Below, piece by piece: positions 22,118 through 33,404 of a DNA stretch of 64,000 nt. This DNA comes from Paratinospora sagittata. Its lineage: Eukaryota; Streptophyta; Magnoliopsida; Ranunculales; Menispermaceae. Numbering within the stretch: the stretch's first letter is position 1; every line of letters starts with the position of its first letter. The notes beneath the pieces were generated by a model that was given only the letters and a program-made list of their open reading frames with translations, had not been told where the DNA came from and made no database searches. The stretch covers positions 32,130,821 to 32,194,820 of the forward strand of contig CM069590.1 of the NCBI GenBank assembly GCA_035771175.1, in the 5' to 3' direction. The position numbers and the translations under genes are program-made.

Positions 22118-23977
22118 GATGGAGTGGACCGTTTACCATTGTGAAGGTTTTTCCTTATGGTGGGTGGAGCTACAAAGCGGAGATGGTTCGTCCTTTCAAG
22201 TAAATGATCAGCGGTTGAAGCATTATTTTTGCCAAGCAGCACCGTATAAGGAACACATCACACTCGGTGAGCCATGAAGAGGCTTTATGAAGCAAAGTAG
22301 GGCTGACGACTCTAAACCAAGCGCTAGATGAGAGGCAACCCATCGATTTATGCGTTACTTATTCATTTATTTCTTTAATTTTTTAGTCATTGTAGTATAG
22401 TTTTGCGTTTCGTACCTTGACGGATTTGTTTATTTTGCCCTTTTCAGGTTCTAAAGCAAGTTTGGGGGTCTTTTTGGGAGCATTTTGGAGAGACGAATGG
22501 TGGGCATCATGTGCCATCTTCACCCAATTGGGTTCAGGGGGTTTTCTAAACTCTTTTCTCTTCTCTATGCCTCTGTTTTTCCTACTCTTTCTTTGATAAT
22601 TTTTGCATTGAAGACAATGCTTGCTTTAAGTTTGTGGGGTGAGTTTTGAATTTTTGGTCATGGTATGTTAGTTGATTATGCAATAGTTTAGGCTAGATAG
22701 TCACATTTTTTTACAACTTTAGACTTACTTATGGCTAATGACAAGATAACACTTTAGAGATATGAAACTATAGGAGAATGTAGAGAATTAGATCTATGTC
22801 TGTGTGCTTGATCCACCCTTGTTGGGAATTGTTGGAGAGACTTAACCATTTAAACACGGTTTTGATCATTATATTAAGATTGTTTGAAATGTACCTTTGC
22901 TTGCTAAGTCATATTTTAAATCTCTAGGGATTCTAGAACAAGTTTGATCACCACTCAAGGCAAAATCCTAGAAAACACACTACGAGGAAAATGATTTAGG
23001 CAATGTTTGGAAAAGCTTGAACCAAATAGCCTACCCTATTTTGTATTATATCCATAGTTCCCATTTTGAGCCGAATATCTCTTTCTTTGTTACCTATGCA
23101 TCATGAATTCTGAGCTTGTCATGTTTAAATTCCCTATTTTTTTCAACCTATGTACCTTGTATACTTTGATCATGTTGGAGTGTTACTATTTAGAAGGAAG
23201 AACAATGGGGAATGAAAAAGATGAAAAAATGTTGATAAAGAAGAAATCTTTAGTAAGTTTGCTTATGAATTGTATTGAAAGAAATAAGATGAAAAAGAGA
23301 AGAAAAGAGTGTTACATCTATGTGTAAAAAGAAATAAGTTTGGGGGTGTAGCATTCTATAAAAGAAAAGTGAATAATGATAAAAAGCAAACAAAAGAATG
23401 AGAATATTTGAGAGATATTGTGTTGAAAAGAGGTTTTGGTTTCGAATGCAATGTAGTGGATGTTAGTAATTGATCAAAGTGTTTAGGGTGTTTTGAGCTA
23501 TAATGTTTCAATTCTTCCTACCTTTGAACCTAAGCCTTACATTACAACCTATGAAAGACCTACTAATTTTGAATGGTGTGTGTTCTATATTAGTGGGGAA
23601 TGGTGTGAAAGACTTGCCTATGAAGTTTCGACTTAAATTATATATTCTAAGATCTTACACTTAACAACTGCTTGCACTTGTTCATGACTTGCATGATTAG
23701 TTTGATGAGATTAGCCGTGTACTTATGTGTGAAAAAATCAAAGGTAAAACTTGGTGAGAGTTGGGTTGAAATTCTAGACAACTATGTATTCTTGAAATTT
23801 TTTCAAAAATTGAATGGTCTTTTTGGTGTAATCTTGGAGGCCACGTATGTATTTATAATGTTGAGTTAAGTCTTTAATTGTGCGAGATTGTGACCGTAGA
23901 ATGGTTGTGATAATCATGAGTTTTAGTTTTATTTTTCCTTTGCTCGGGACGATCAAAGTCTTAAGTTTGGGGGTATT
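22118..23977 (+). other. Athila-like pol tail and 3' internal spacer
   Basis: The integrase tail resumes (WSGPFTIVKVFPYGG, then VNDQRLKHY on another frame, LGEP) and ends by about 22275. The rest is non-coding. It includes a GAGAGGCAACCC motif near 22330, a CATTGAAGACAATG motif at 22611-22624, a small hairpin at 23938-23958, and the polypurine tract AAGTTTGGGGGT at 23963-23974. Confidence 0.7.
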
Positions 23978-25377
23978 TGATAGTTGCATATTTAGATAGG
24001 TTTTAGAGTATGTTTTAGGTGTATTTAGGATAGTTCATGCATTAGTTTGATAGGTTTATGTTAGTTTTAATACATTTGTTAGCTTAGGATTAATTTGGTT
24101 TCTATTCATTATTTTAGTTCATTAGTTTATAATTTGATTTAATCTATGCTTTAGTGAATTATTAACTTACTTTTCTTTGTTTTGTAGGTGTTTGGATGCA
24201 TTAGTCATGGATTTGGATCAAAGGAACATGTACAAGAAGTAGTAAAGGAGAAGCATGAAGAGCCCAAGCAGAAAAGTGGCAAAAAATTGGCTAAGTCCAC
24301 GAATCGTGCAACAGTTGAGGCACTGGGCGCCGTGGCGCCTGAACAATCTTAACACAGCGCCGTGGCGCCACTCGCGGCGCTGTAAATGTCTAACGGGGCG
24401 CAGCGCTACTCGCAACGCTGAACATCCCTATCCGATTTTTTGATTTGTTTTTATACTTTCTAATTTCAATTTCGGAGAGGAGGGGGGTCATATAATAAAT
24501 GAGATTTTAGGACTTTTCGAGGGGAACACATGGGAGAATAGAACAAGATGGCTGGAACGAGAGGAAGGTGAGGATTCAACTTGGAAACAATAGAAGATTC
24601 AAGTTCCAATATTTCTAGTTTACTATTCATGTTTAGTTTAAAGTTTTTCTCCGTGCTTTGTGTTTTGATTATCCAAAGTATGAACTAATCTATTGTTCTA
24701 GAGAGAATACGGATCGTAACGTGGATATTATGGTTTAATATTAGATTTTATTTATTATCAATGAAATTTCCTTAGTTTATTCATAATCACATAATCGTAA
24801 TGCTTTCAGTTTCTTGTCCACAATTCGATTGATTCTAGACTTGGAAGGTGGCACTTGAGAGAGGGTTCTCTAGGTTGGAACTAGGGGATTATGACATGAA
24901 ATCATTGTAGAATCAAGAGGTTTACAAGGGTTCATGAAGTTGTAGGAAAATCACATATTTTAATGGGTTGTTAGGAAAAAAGGTTTTTTCGAGAGATTGA
25001 ATCCTAATCTTAATGACACGTTCTAATTCAGCACTCGAGAGAGGGAATTAGAGACGAGAAGATTTTGACTTATAGACTAAGAATTTGATTTGGTAATAAA
25101 TATGTCTAGATTACATAATTGAAAGGTTTGGTGAAGTTGATTCTCTAGATTGTCGCATTTATTGATTTTTCTCATAAGTCATTTAGTTTAAATTAGTTAC
25201 TTTTGATTTTTAATTTCTTTAAATCTCTATAGTTTGATTTACTAGATAAAATTGAATATTAGCGAAAATGGTATTTGGTGAGTGAAATAATCCTTGTGGA
25301 TATGATAACCCAACTCACCTCGGATTTATTATAACTTGCCTATTCGTACACTTGTGAATATAGAATTTAACGCAACA
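23978..25377 (+). repeat. Athila-like gypsy LTR, family TGATAGTTGC
   Basis: It starts TGATAGTTGCATATTTAGA right after the polypurine tract, so it is the 3' LTR of the integrase fragment. It ends near ACGCAACA. The same family forms a solo LTR at 42823-44242. It contains GC-rich palindromes GGCGCCGTGGCGCC (about 24328-24341) and others to 24420 in an otherwise AT-rich stretch. Confidence 0.8.
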
Positions 25378-26104
25378 GTCGCGGTGCTACATACGAAAAA
25401 AAAAAAGGTGCTCAAAATGCCATTCTGAGCGTCGCGGCGCTACATGAGGATCGAAAAAAAAAAAAAAAGATAAAAGTCGCGATTTTTCTTTTCTTTTTCT
25501 TTCTACAATTTTGTTTTCTCTCCTTCGTTCTCCCCTTCTCCCTCTCATTTTCCTTCTTCTCCACTCAAACAGCTAGCCATCAATCTTCAAGCTCTCTCCT
25601 TTTCTCATCATCTTCAACCATCTCCATATCCTTTCAACCAAAATCTTTGGAAGAAAAAAGCAAGATAGTGGCGAGCTAGGGCATTGCCAAGAAAGGGGTT
25701 TTTGGAAAATCGATCTCATTGTAAGCGATTCTTGTGATATTCTTGAGTTTCCCTGCACTAAAATCAACAATTTTGGAGAACTTTCATGATCATTGAGAAT
25801 CATAGCTTCTTGTTGGTGAATATTGATGCAACGGTTGTGAGTTGAGATGCAAAGGAAAGGTTTTGGGTGTTTGTGAAAATTGTTGGATCTTATACAATTG
25901 AGTGTTTTTGGTTGAGAAAATTTGAGATCAGTGTTTATTATGAATTTTGTGGTGATTGACAAAATTGGAAAATGAAGTAATTGTTTAAGTTTTTGGGCAT
26001 TTCATTTTGTATGGTGTGCATTGTAGAATCTTGTGGTGTATTTGGTGTGCTTGTGTTCAATTATTGAAATCTCTTGCAAGAATATTGGAAGCTAAACTTT
26101 TGGC
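25378..26104 (+). other. Gypsy internal leader, CT-rich
   Basis: There are two poly-A runs (about 25396-25407 and 25456-25470), a GCGTCGCGGCGCTAC motif, and a pyrimidine-rich stretch at 25488-25565 that resembles the untranslated leader ahead of accessory ORFs in Athila-like elements. There is no coding sequence on the plus strand. Confidence 0.45.
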
Positions 26105-27120
26105 ATGGCACCGAAAAGATCTCGGGGTTCATCTTCCCAATCTTATGATGAGAGCCCTTTTGTTAGTGCTGCAACTTCTCAGCATTTCTATAATTTTGTG
26201 GTGAGGAGGAGTCTGATTAAATAAAGGGGTTTGAATGTGAATCGTTTCCACAACCCATAGCTAGCTCACATGGTTGAAGCAAGGCATTGGCAACAATTTG
26301 TCAGGCAACCTGACGCAGCTGTAATCTCAATTGTAAGTGAATTTTATGCCAATGCCAATGAGAGAAATGGGTGCCAAGTATATGTGTGAGGCAAGATAGT
26401 CTCATTTGATAGAGCAACCATTAATGCATTTTATGGGCTTCCCAATATAGATGATGATCGGTACTCCAAATATATTGATCAAGGGATCAATACAAAAGAG
26501 ATTATCACCACTCTATGCAGTCCAGGGTCCGAACGAAAAATTGCAAAAGGAGTTCCAGTTTTTATTCCAAAGAATAGATTGGACAATATTGGCAAGGCAT
26601 AGCTCAACTTCCTAGGTGCCAAATTGATGCCTGGAGATCATAAATCTAATATAACGAAATATTGCGACAGGCTCTTGTTTGCCATTCTTTCCGGCAAATC
26701 TATCGACATGGGGCAGGTTATACAAGATTCCATTATTTACAGTATCAAGCCTGTTACCACTGGAGGGCTTACTCACCCATCTTTGATAACTACCTTGTGT
26801 CGAAATACGAGAGTAACTTGGAGTGCAGATGAGGAAATTAATCGTCCTAGACTAGCTATTGACTCTGAAAACATTGTGCGGTATAGGACTCCAGCCCCTG
26901 ATGACGCGACCCCTCCATGTTGGGGACCAAGCAAGGGCACTTCTTCGTCTCAGCGTCCTCATGCACAAGCATTGTCAATGTCTGATAGAATCATGTGTCT
27001 TGAGCACGAGGTGCAACAACATCGTCAGTGCATGGATCAATATATCAATTACTCCGTTGAGTTCAACTCATCTCTGGTGCAAATGTTCAATTCCTGCGCC
27101 TCAATGTCGGCCCAGTTGTA
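26105..27120 (+). pseudogene. Gypsy accessory ORF, putative plant transposon protein domain, broken
   Basis: The ATG at 26105 gives MAPKRSRGSSSQS, then stops and frame breaks. Domain motifs follow in order: ARHWQQFVRQPD, SIVSEFYANA, INAFYGLPNIDDDRY, LNFLGAKLMPGDHKSN, LLFAILSGKSIDMGQ and HPSLITTLCRNTRV. These match the putative plant transposon protein domain that occurs downstream of pol in Athila-like elements, a position where an env-like ORF is usually placed. The last open piece is 26624-27121 (165 codons). At least three stops are present, at about 26217-26222, 26388-26390 and 26600-26602. The biochemical role of this domain is unknown. Confidence 0.8.
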
Positions 27121-28706
27121 GTTCAATTCCCCCAACCACCACAATTCCATCAACATTAGCATGGCGAAGAGGAAGAGGGAGACGAGGATGAAGAGGATGA
27201 TGACTGAGGAAGTTTAGGGGAGTTTCTTGAACCTTCTCCTTACTATTTTATGTTACCATTGAGGACAATGCTAAATTTTAGGTTGGGGGAGGGTCAATGT
27301 TTAAATTGCTTAGTGTACATTTTGCATGTTTAGCTTAGGTTGCATATTAGTGTAAATTTTGAAAATTTGAGTCTTTTGTTTGTGTTTAAAATAAATACTA
27401 GGTCATGAATAAATCCATATTCCTTTATGAGCTTTGATTTGATTTGATTTCGTATGGATGATCTATGATAGGATTAGCACTTATTTCTAAACATGACTTT
27501 TGGAAAATTAGAAAGTAGTCTTAAGTCTATGTGCTTAATCTACTCTGCCATGTTTATTGGACATTCTTGTTGACTTTTGAATATGAAATCATGATCATGA
27601 GTTCCACTTAATGTTTAAATTGAGATTTGGCAAGTTAAGCATCATTAAGATCTCACTTTTCAAACTAAATTCTAGAACTTGGTTGAACATTTCTTGAGGC
27701 GAAATCCTAGGAATCACAGCATGAGAGATATGATTTAGGCCATGTTTGAAAAGACTGAGCCATTAAGCCCACCTTCATGTTGAATTACCCCTAGTCACCT
27801 TATTTGAGCTTTATCCATTATTCTTTGTCACCTAAAAAAATTAGCCAATACCCTTGATTGATTTCCTTTATTTTTAACCCTTGTACCCTTAACTTTTTGA
27901 ATGAATGTGAATTGTAATGGGTTGGATTATTTTTCATGGGAAGTTTTGTATAAATGTGCTATGGAATGAAATTGTTATGTGAGGGTAATGAGAAAAGATT
28001 CAAAAAAAAAAAAGGTTCAAAATGTGTTAAAAAGAAGAAGAAGATGAAGAATAAAAAAAAATGAGAAAAGAAAACATGTTTCTTCATCAATGAGTGAAAT
28101 GAATAAGTTTGGGGGTATGTTGGGAGTAATATGGATGAAAATTGTTGAAAAATCCTGTTTGGATAATGTGTTGGGTTTGATTCATTTTGTAAGGTATGGA
28201 ATGTGTAAAAGAGTTATGTATCAAAGAGGTTTTGGGTGTATTGAACTTCATTTTGTTTGTTGTCATACCCTTACCCTTGGCCTTACATTACAAGCTTATT
28301 TAAGTCCTATTGATCTTAATTGGTGTGAGACCTATATTAGTGGAGAGAAGTGTGGAAAGCAAGCATATGAAGTTCATGTTTTGTCTTATGAGATCATATT
28401 TCTATCTTGCTTGCATTGATTTATATGATTTATGAGTGGTCATGTGAATGATTTTTATGCTTGGTTGTCAATGAGGATAGAAAAGAAGACATGGTTTTGT
28501 TGGTTGAAATTCTAGACAAACAAGTTTAAACTTTCAAAGTTTTCCTATAGTTATGTTGTGAGTGATGTGTGTTGTCTTTGAGATCACGTGAATCAAATCT
28601 TTGCAAATCAAACCTTTGTTCATTCTAGAATATGTGAGGCGTTTGTTTGATCAACTTTCATTTTTCTCTTTGCTCGGGACGATCAAAGTCTAAGTTTGGG
28701 GAAATT
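27121..28706 (+). other. Gypsy 3' spacer with polypurine tract
   Basis: This is non-coding. The CATTGAGGACAATG motif lies at 27257-27270, followed by a G-rich TTGGGGGAGGG stretch. GTTTGGGGGTATG occurs near 28110. A hairpin lies at 28668-28688, and AAGTTTGGGGAAA at 28693-28704 serves as the polypurine tract for the LTR that follows. Confidence 0.65.
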
Positions 28707-30245
28707 TGATAAGTTGAGTTTTAGATAATGTTCTACATGTTAATTTCATAGGTTTTTAGATGTATTTAGTTAGTTTTTACACATATTTGCATTAATTGTT
28801 CATATTCAGTGTTTTAAGTTCATTTAGATATTTTTATGAGTTTTATAAGTTGGTTTTAGTAGTTTTCATGAATAAAATGCATTAGGCTAGCTTAGGAAAA
28901 TAATCTTGATTTTTAAGTATTTTTCCTAAAGTCATTTGCATCACTTCCATACTAATATTTTTACACTTTACATGTTAATACATACTTGCATATAATAGAG
29001 ATCATTTACTTGTGTTTTTGTGCTTTGTTTTGTAGGTAAATAAAGAGACTAAAAGTGAGATGGAATGTGGTTCAAACCATGGACTAAAGAATCATGAGAA
29101 AAATCAGAAAATTGGCCAAGTCCAAAGAAGCAAGAGAAAGAAAAACTGGGGCCATGAGTCGTTCTGAGCGCCACGGCGCTCAGAGAAGAAATTGTTGTGT
29201 GAATAGTCAGGTAGCACCGCGGCGCTACATAACAATTATGCGCGAGTCAATTTTGGGTTTTTTGGTCTTTTTGGGTCCTTTTGTATAAACGCTCATTTTT
29301 AGGGTTTTGGAGGATTATCTTACATTCCATTAGTATTTTGAATAGATTAGGGTAGCTAGGTTTTAGAGAAGAGAAAGGGAAGCAAGAGAAGCTTGGGGAA
29401 GAAGATTGGTTACAGGATTTTTGGAGAAGAAGAGGAAGGAAATCAAAGGGGGTTTCTTTACTTCTTGTTCCATTTATCTTGTATTCATGTTTTCTACTTT
29501 GAATCTCTCTTGTGTATTCTTGAATTTGATAATGAGCTAAAGTTCTAATATAGAGGTTTAATGGATCTATGTTGAATCTTATGGTTCGATTATTCTTACT
29601 TGTTCTTGATTAATTTTGTGGGTTTATTTGCAATTTCCAATCCCTAATACTTACAAATTGCTGGCTACATTTCGTATGATCTTAGATTTGATGTCTATCA
29701 CTTGGGAAAGGGGATATTAAATTGGATTAAAGAAATTGCAACCTAGGGTTCTTGTATTGTGTTGGAAACCTACAATTCCCTTGGAAATCATTTTAAAATG
29801 GATTCCAAATTTTAATGCATGTTTAATTCATTGATTTATCACTTGGGAAAGGGAGTTAATGTGTTGAGCATAGATAATTGAACTATCACTTGGAAGAAGG
29901 GTTTAATTGAATTAGATCCATGATTTATTAATCCATTAATTAATCACTTACATGACTTTTTGAAAACCATAAGTGAAGACATAGAGAAATTAATCCTCTA
30001 GAGTTTTTAATCATTGATTTCTCTAATTTCTATCCAATGTGCATTATTTAGTTCTAATTATTGCTTATTTTACTATTTAGTATTCAAATCATCAAACATT
30101 GATCATCTAGATAAAATTCAAAGTTATTATAATTTCAGAAATTAAAAGATAGTTTTGCTTATCCTTGAGGACGATAACTCAGTATTCACCGGTATATATT
30201 ATAACTTGATATTCATGTGCTTTCAAATTAAGATTTACAACATCA
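28707..30245 (+). repeat. Athila-like gypsy LTR, family TGATAAGTTG
   Basis: It starts TGATAAGTTGAGTTTTAG after the polypurine tract and ends TTTACAACATCA, with TG...CA termini. It is the 3' LTR of the element at 25378. It contains the CG palindrome region GAGCGCCACGGCGCTC (about 29167-29182). The end block GAGGACGATAACTC ... TATATTATAACTTGATA is shared with the solo LTR at 49268-50768 and, inverted, with the LTRs at 33405 and 37812. Confidence 0.8.
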
Positions 30246-30653
30246 GCGTCCTTATGCGTTTCATTCTTTTGGACATATTGCTTTGTGTTGGCGTCCTAAT
30301 CTGTTGTAAGCGTCCTCACATAGTTAACACTCTTACGCGTATTAGCATCCTCCCACACGATTAGCATCCTGCTTCAAGCATTCTAAGCCTTATAAGCGTC
30401 CTCATGTACTGATTCCCATCAGATGCATTAAACCACTTAAATTCAATTTATGATTCAATATCAACAATTAAATTTCACAAATCATCCATCAAATATTGCA
30501 ATTTGTACAGATCATCATTAATCATGCAATCAGGATATTTATTCCAACTTCATATGATCATAATCATTAATAATAATCACTGAACATATATCAACTTAAA
30601 CAAACATAGCAGTGATTAAGAGTAAGATATACCTTGCATAATTTGCCTTTACC
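30246..30653 (-). repeat. Minus-strand copia LTR remnant
   Basis: AGCGTCCT or GGCGTCCTA cores recur at 30244-30405 with AGCATCCT variants, a degenerate minus-strand array A. The rest, to 30653, is AT-rich with no coding signal. The TAAGATATACCTT motif near 30625 is also seen beside array A at 20220. Confidence 0.5.
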
Positions 30654-31710
30654 TCAAGGTACTGCAAAGTCCTCGACTTGTGCAATCTGCCTTTTGTTGA
30701 AGCAGCTGAGATACCTCGCAATTTTCATTCTCCATATTGACTTCCTTCTTTGCAATTCATCATGAGGTTTTTCATTTTGTGTTCTTGCCATGCTTGTTGA
30801 GAATTGATGTACCATCATTTGACCTTCCTCATCCGCAAGCTCACTTCCATCTCGACTAGGCGCATTGGCAATTTCATCTTCTCTTTTAGAAGAAGTTTCC
30901 AGTCCACTCAAAATATAATCAATCTTTTGAAAACTGACTTTGAATGGGTTTGAAAACTTGTTCAGAAATTCTACTTTATACTTCCATTTTTCAAGAAAGC
31001 TATTAAGAAAATATTCTACCAAAGTAGAATGAGAAATAGATTCTCCAAAGGTTTTAAGTTCATTTGATAATTGTTGAAATCTTTGAAGACTTTCATGAAC
31101 TGATTCATTTTCTAGAAATCTAACGTGAGTGAGTGCACCCCATAATGCTCTAATCTGATTTGTAGTTTCATTTCTTCCTTCCATGGATTTTAATAAATCA
31201 CAAGACTCCTTTAAAGTCATATCCCATGGATTGAACGTTTCAGCTATAGTGATTAGCTTGTCATTCCATTTTCTTGGAAGCTTTTCACTGAAACATGTTA
31301 TTATGCCTAAGGGTATTACTTGACCAAGTTGGCTCATTCCATCAAGGATGGATTGATACCTACTGCAGGCTGTGTCTAGAGATTCATTCTCAGACATTTC
31401 AAAATCATCAAATAGCCTGTCAAACTCCTCGAGCTTTTCATCTAGAGGAATTGATTCTCCCCTATGAAGTGATTTGAGAATTTCCTAAATCTCCTTTGCT
31501 AATTCTAGATGAATTACCCCTTCTACTTCTTCATCAGGTGGACTACAATACAGGGCATGGACAGCTTGAGAGCTGAACTTGTCATTGAATCTCTCTTCAT
31601 CTGTCCATAGTTCTACATGTTTGTTAGGTATGGTGTAACCATTTACAATTACTTCCCATAGTTTGACATCTTGTGATCGAAGAAAAGTTTTCATCCCTAT
31701 CATTCATTCC
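30654..31710 (-). pseudogene. gag: copia gag, minus strand, broken
   Basis: The open piece 31397-30654 (247 codons) has SRYQSILDGMSQLGQ, LPRKWNDKLITI and PWDMTLKESCDLLKSMEGR, a UBN2-like capsid pattern. A nearby piece upstream at 31703-31485 has RSQDVKLWEVIVNGY and LYCSPPDEEVEGV, the N-terminal half, broken by stops. A Met-type primer site and LTR end lie just upstream on the minus strand (31809-31827). No protease, integrase or polymerase follows. The sequence passes straight into LTR-like DNA at 30653, so the element is internally deleted. Confidence 0.75.
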
Positions 31711-31808
31711 TCGATATGGTCTTTACAAAACAAAGGTGGTCTATCTAGACTTCTGGACATTGATGCCATTGATATCAAGGAAATGGTTAGATTTTCTGAC
31801 GAACAACT

Positions 31809-31951
31809 TGCTCTGATACTACTTCTTGGCCCAGGTGTGTCCAAGATGGGGGTGAATTGGACACTTAGACAAATTAAAAATTAATACAATGACAAACAAT
31901 AAAGTGCAGAAACAAATGGAATTGACACAACAGATTTATAGTGGTTCGGCT
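31809..31951 (-). repeat. Primer site and 3' end of a minus-strand copia LTR
   Basis: On the minus strand the LTR ends ...GGACACACCTGGGCCA, followed by AGTATCAGAGCA, a slightly altered Met-tRNA primer site. ACCACTATAAAT is present on the minus strand (about 31935-31946). The LTR is interrupted at 31951 by the insertion whose duplication is CGGCT. Confidence 0.75.
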
Positions 31952-32297
31952 TGTTATTTCAAGGAACCCCATGATAAGAATGTTTTGATGATTCCAAATA
32001 TCTCTGGTTTGTGTATCTAATGATCTTGTCAAGTGTTTTAGATTTATCAAGAATCAAGATCAAGCACAAGCCTATTGAATGTCGTGATTAAAGTTCCAAG
32101 ACTTTCAACACTTAGAATGTAAAGAATATCGATCAAATTACTCTTAGCAAGATTTAACCAATTGCATGTTTTGACCGATACATTCTAAATGTATTTTAAC
32201 CATTTTTAAAGTATTTGATTTAATAAGAAAACACCATGAATTTAATCGTGTCGTATCAAACTTTAAACGAAAAATCAACCAATTTTAAAGAATATTT
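31952..32297 (+). repeat. Solo copia LTR (outer), left segment
   Basis: It starts TGTTATTTCAAGGAACCCC, the same start as the 5' LTR at 3716. CGGCT lies immediately before (31947-31951) and immediately after the far end (44392-44396), a perfect 5-bp target duplication. The middle and right parts are at 41322-42822 and 44243-44391. Confidence 0.8.
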
Positions 32298-33404
32298 TGT
32301 TGGCCTAAACAGTTCATCACTTAGCATGACCCTAAATATACTATGATGAAGTATATTTTGATAATTACAAACAAAATCCTTTTTGGTGCTAACGAGCTTC
32401 AATCAAGAATTTATCTCAGCACCTTAGGAAAGCAAAAAGCCAAAGAACGATTCGATCAAGGAATTCAAGATCATATCAGAAGTTCAAGATCATTTCAATC
32501 AAGGACATCAGAGATCATATCATGATTTCATGATCACACCACATGAACGATTCGATCAAGAGCTTCAAGACTACATCATTCGATCAACGTTCCCAAAATT
32601 CAACTCAAGCACGAAGTTCATATTATAGATTTCATAATGAAAAGTTGGATTCAAAGATTATGAGAAATATGAGAAATACATAAAGTATTTAAGGTATATC
32701 TTTCTCAAATCGATATTGCTCAACCTTTTTTCAAAATCATGCACAAATCACTTGCATACGTTTTTCAAAATTGCATGTTTTGAAACATATACTTTAAGGT
32801 ACTTCAAATGATTTAATTTTTCATGTTTGATTTGATTTGAGATTTACTGAGATTTTAATCGTATTTATCGAGTATTATTCAAAAGTCAAAACCATTTTTA
32901 AAAGAGTCTTTCAGGACGCTAATGATTTAGCAGCACTCTCCTAAACTTGACAAGTCTGGATGTTGATGACTCATTAGAACACTAATAGCATTCAAGGTTG
33001 AATTGAACTGATTTATTAGGACATGTACTTGTAAGTAGCAGCCTCCCTTTAGTTAATCTCTGAAGTTTTCAGGACGCTGACTCAGCATTAGCTTACTGAA
33101 AAAATTTTAAGTTCTTCAAAGAGTGTATCTTTGAGGATGCTGATAGTTATAAGTTGGATAAACTATCAGGACGTTACCTGAATAAGAGCACCCTCATCTT
33201 TGGGAACCAACGAAATAACTTTCTGGATGCTTATTGCCCTTCAGCGTACATGGTTTTGTTTTCAAATGTTTTGAAATCTTAGGACGCATACATAATTGTA
33301 GCGTCCTTGTGTTTTGTATTTTAAAAAGGCGGGATGCTTACCCAGAAGAAGCACCCTCATTTATTTAATTGTTTTAAACGAAATAAGTAGGACACTAATT
33401 GTCA
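32298..33404 (+). repeat. Solo copia LTR (inner), left segment
   Basis: It starts TGTTGGCCTAAACAG. The right end at 41321 is CCAACA, so the termini form a 6-bp inverted repeat TGTTGG/CCAACA. Flanks TATTT (32293-32297) and TCTTT (41322-41326) are a probable target duplication with one change. It contains array A from 32905 and is interrupted at 33404 by the gypsy element. The right part is 39379-41321. Confidence 0.75.
32905..33400 (+). repeat. Hairpin array A, left half of a split copy
   Basis: GGACGCTAATG, GGACGCTGACTCAG, GGATGCTTATT and related cores alternate with AGCACCCTCA or AGCGTCCTT cores. The array resumes at 39366-39550 after the gypsy insertion (GACGCTTACGAGTTA, then GTAGCGCCCTC). 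Confidence 0.75.
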
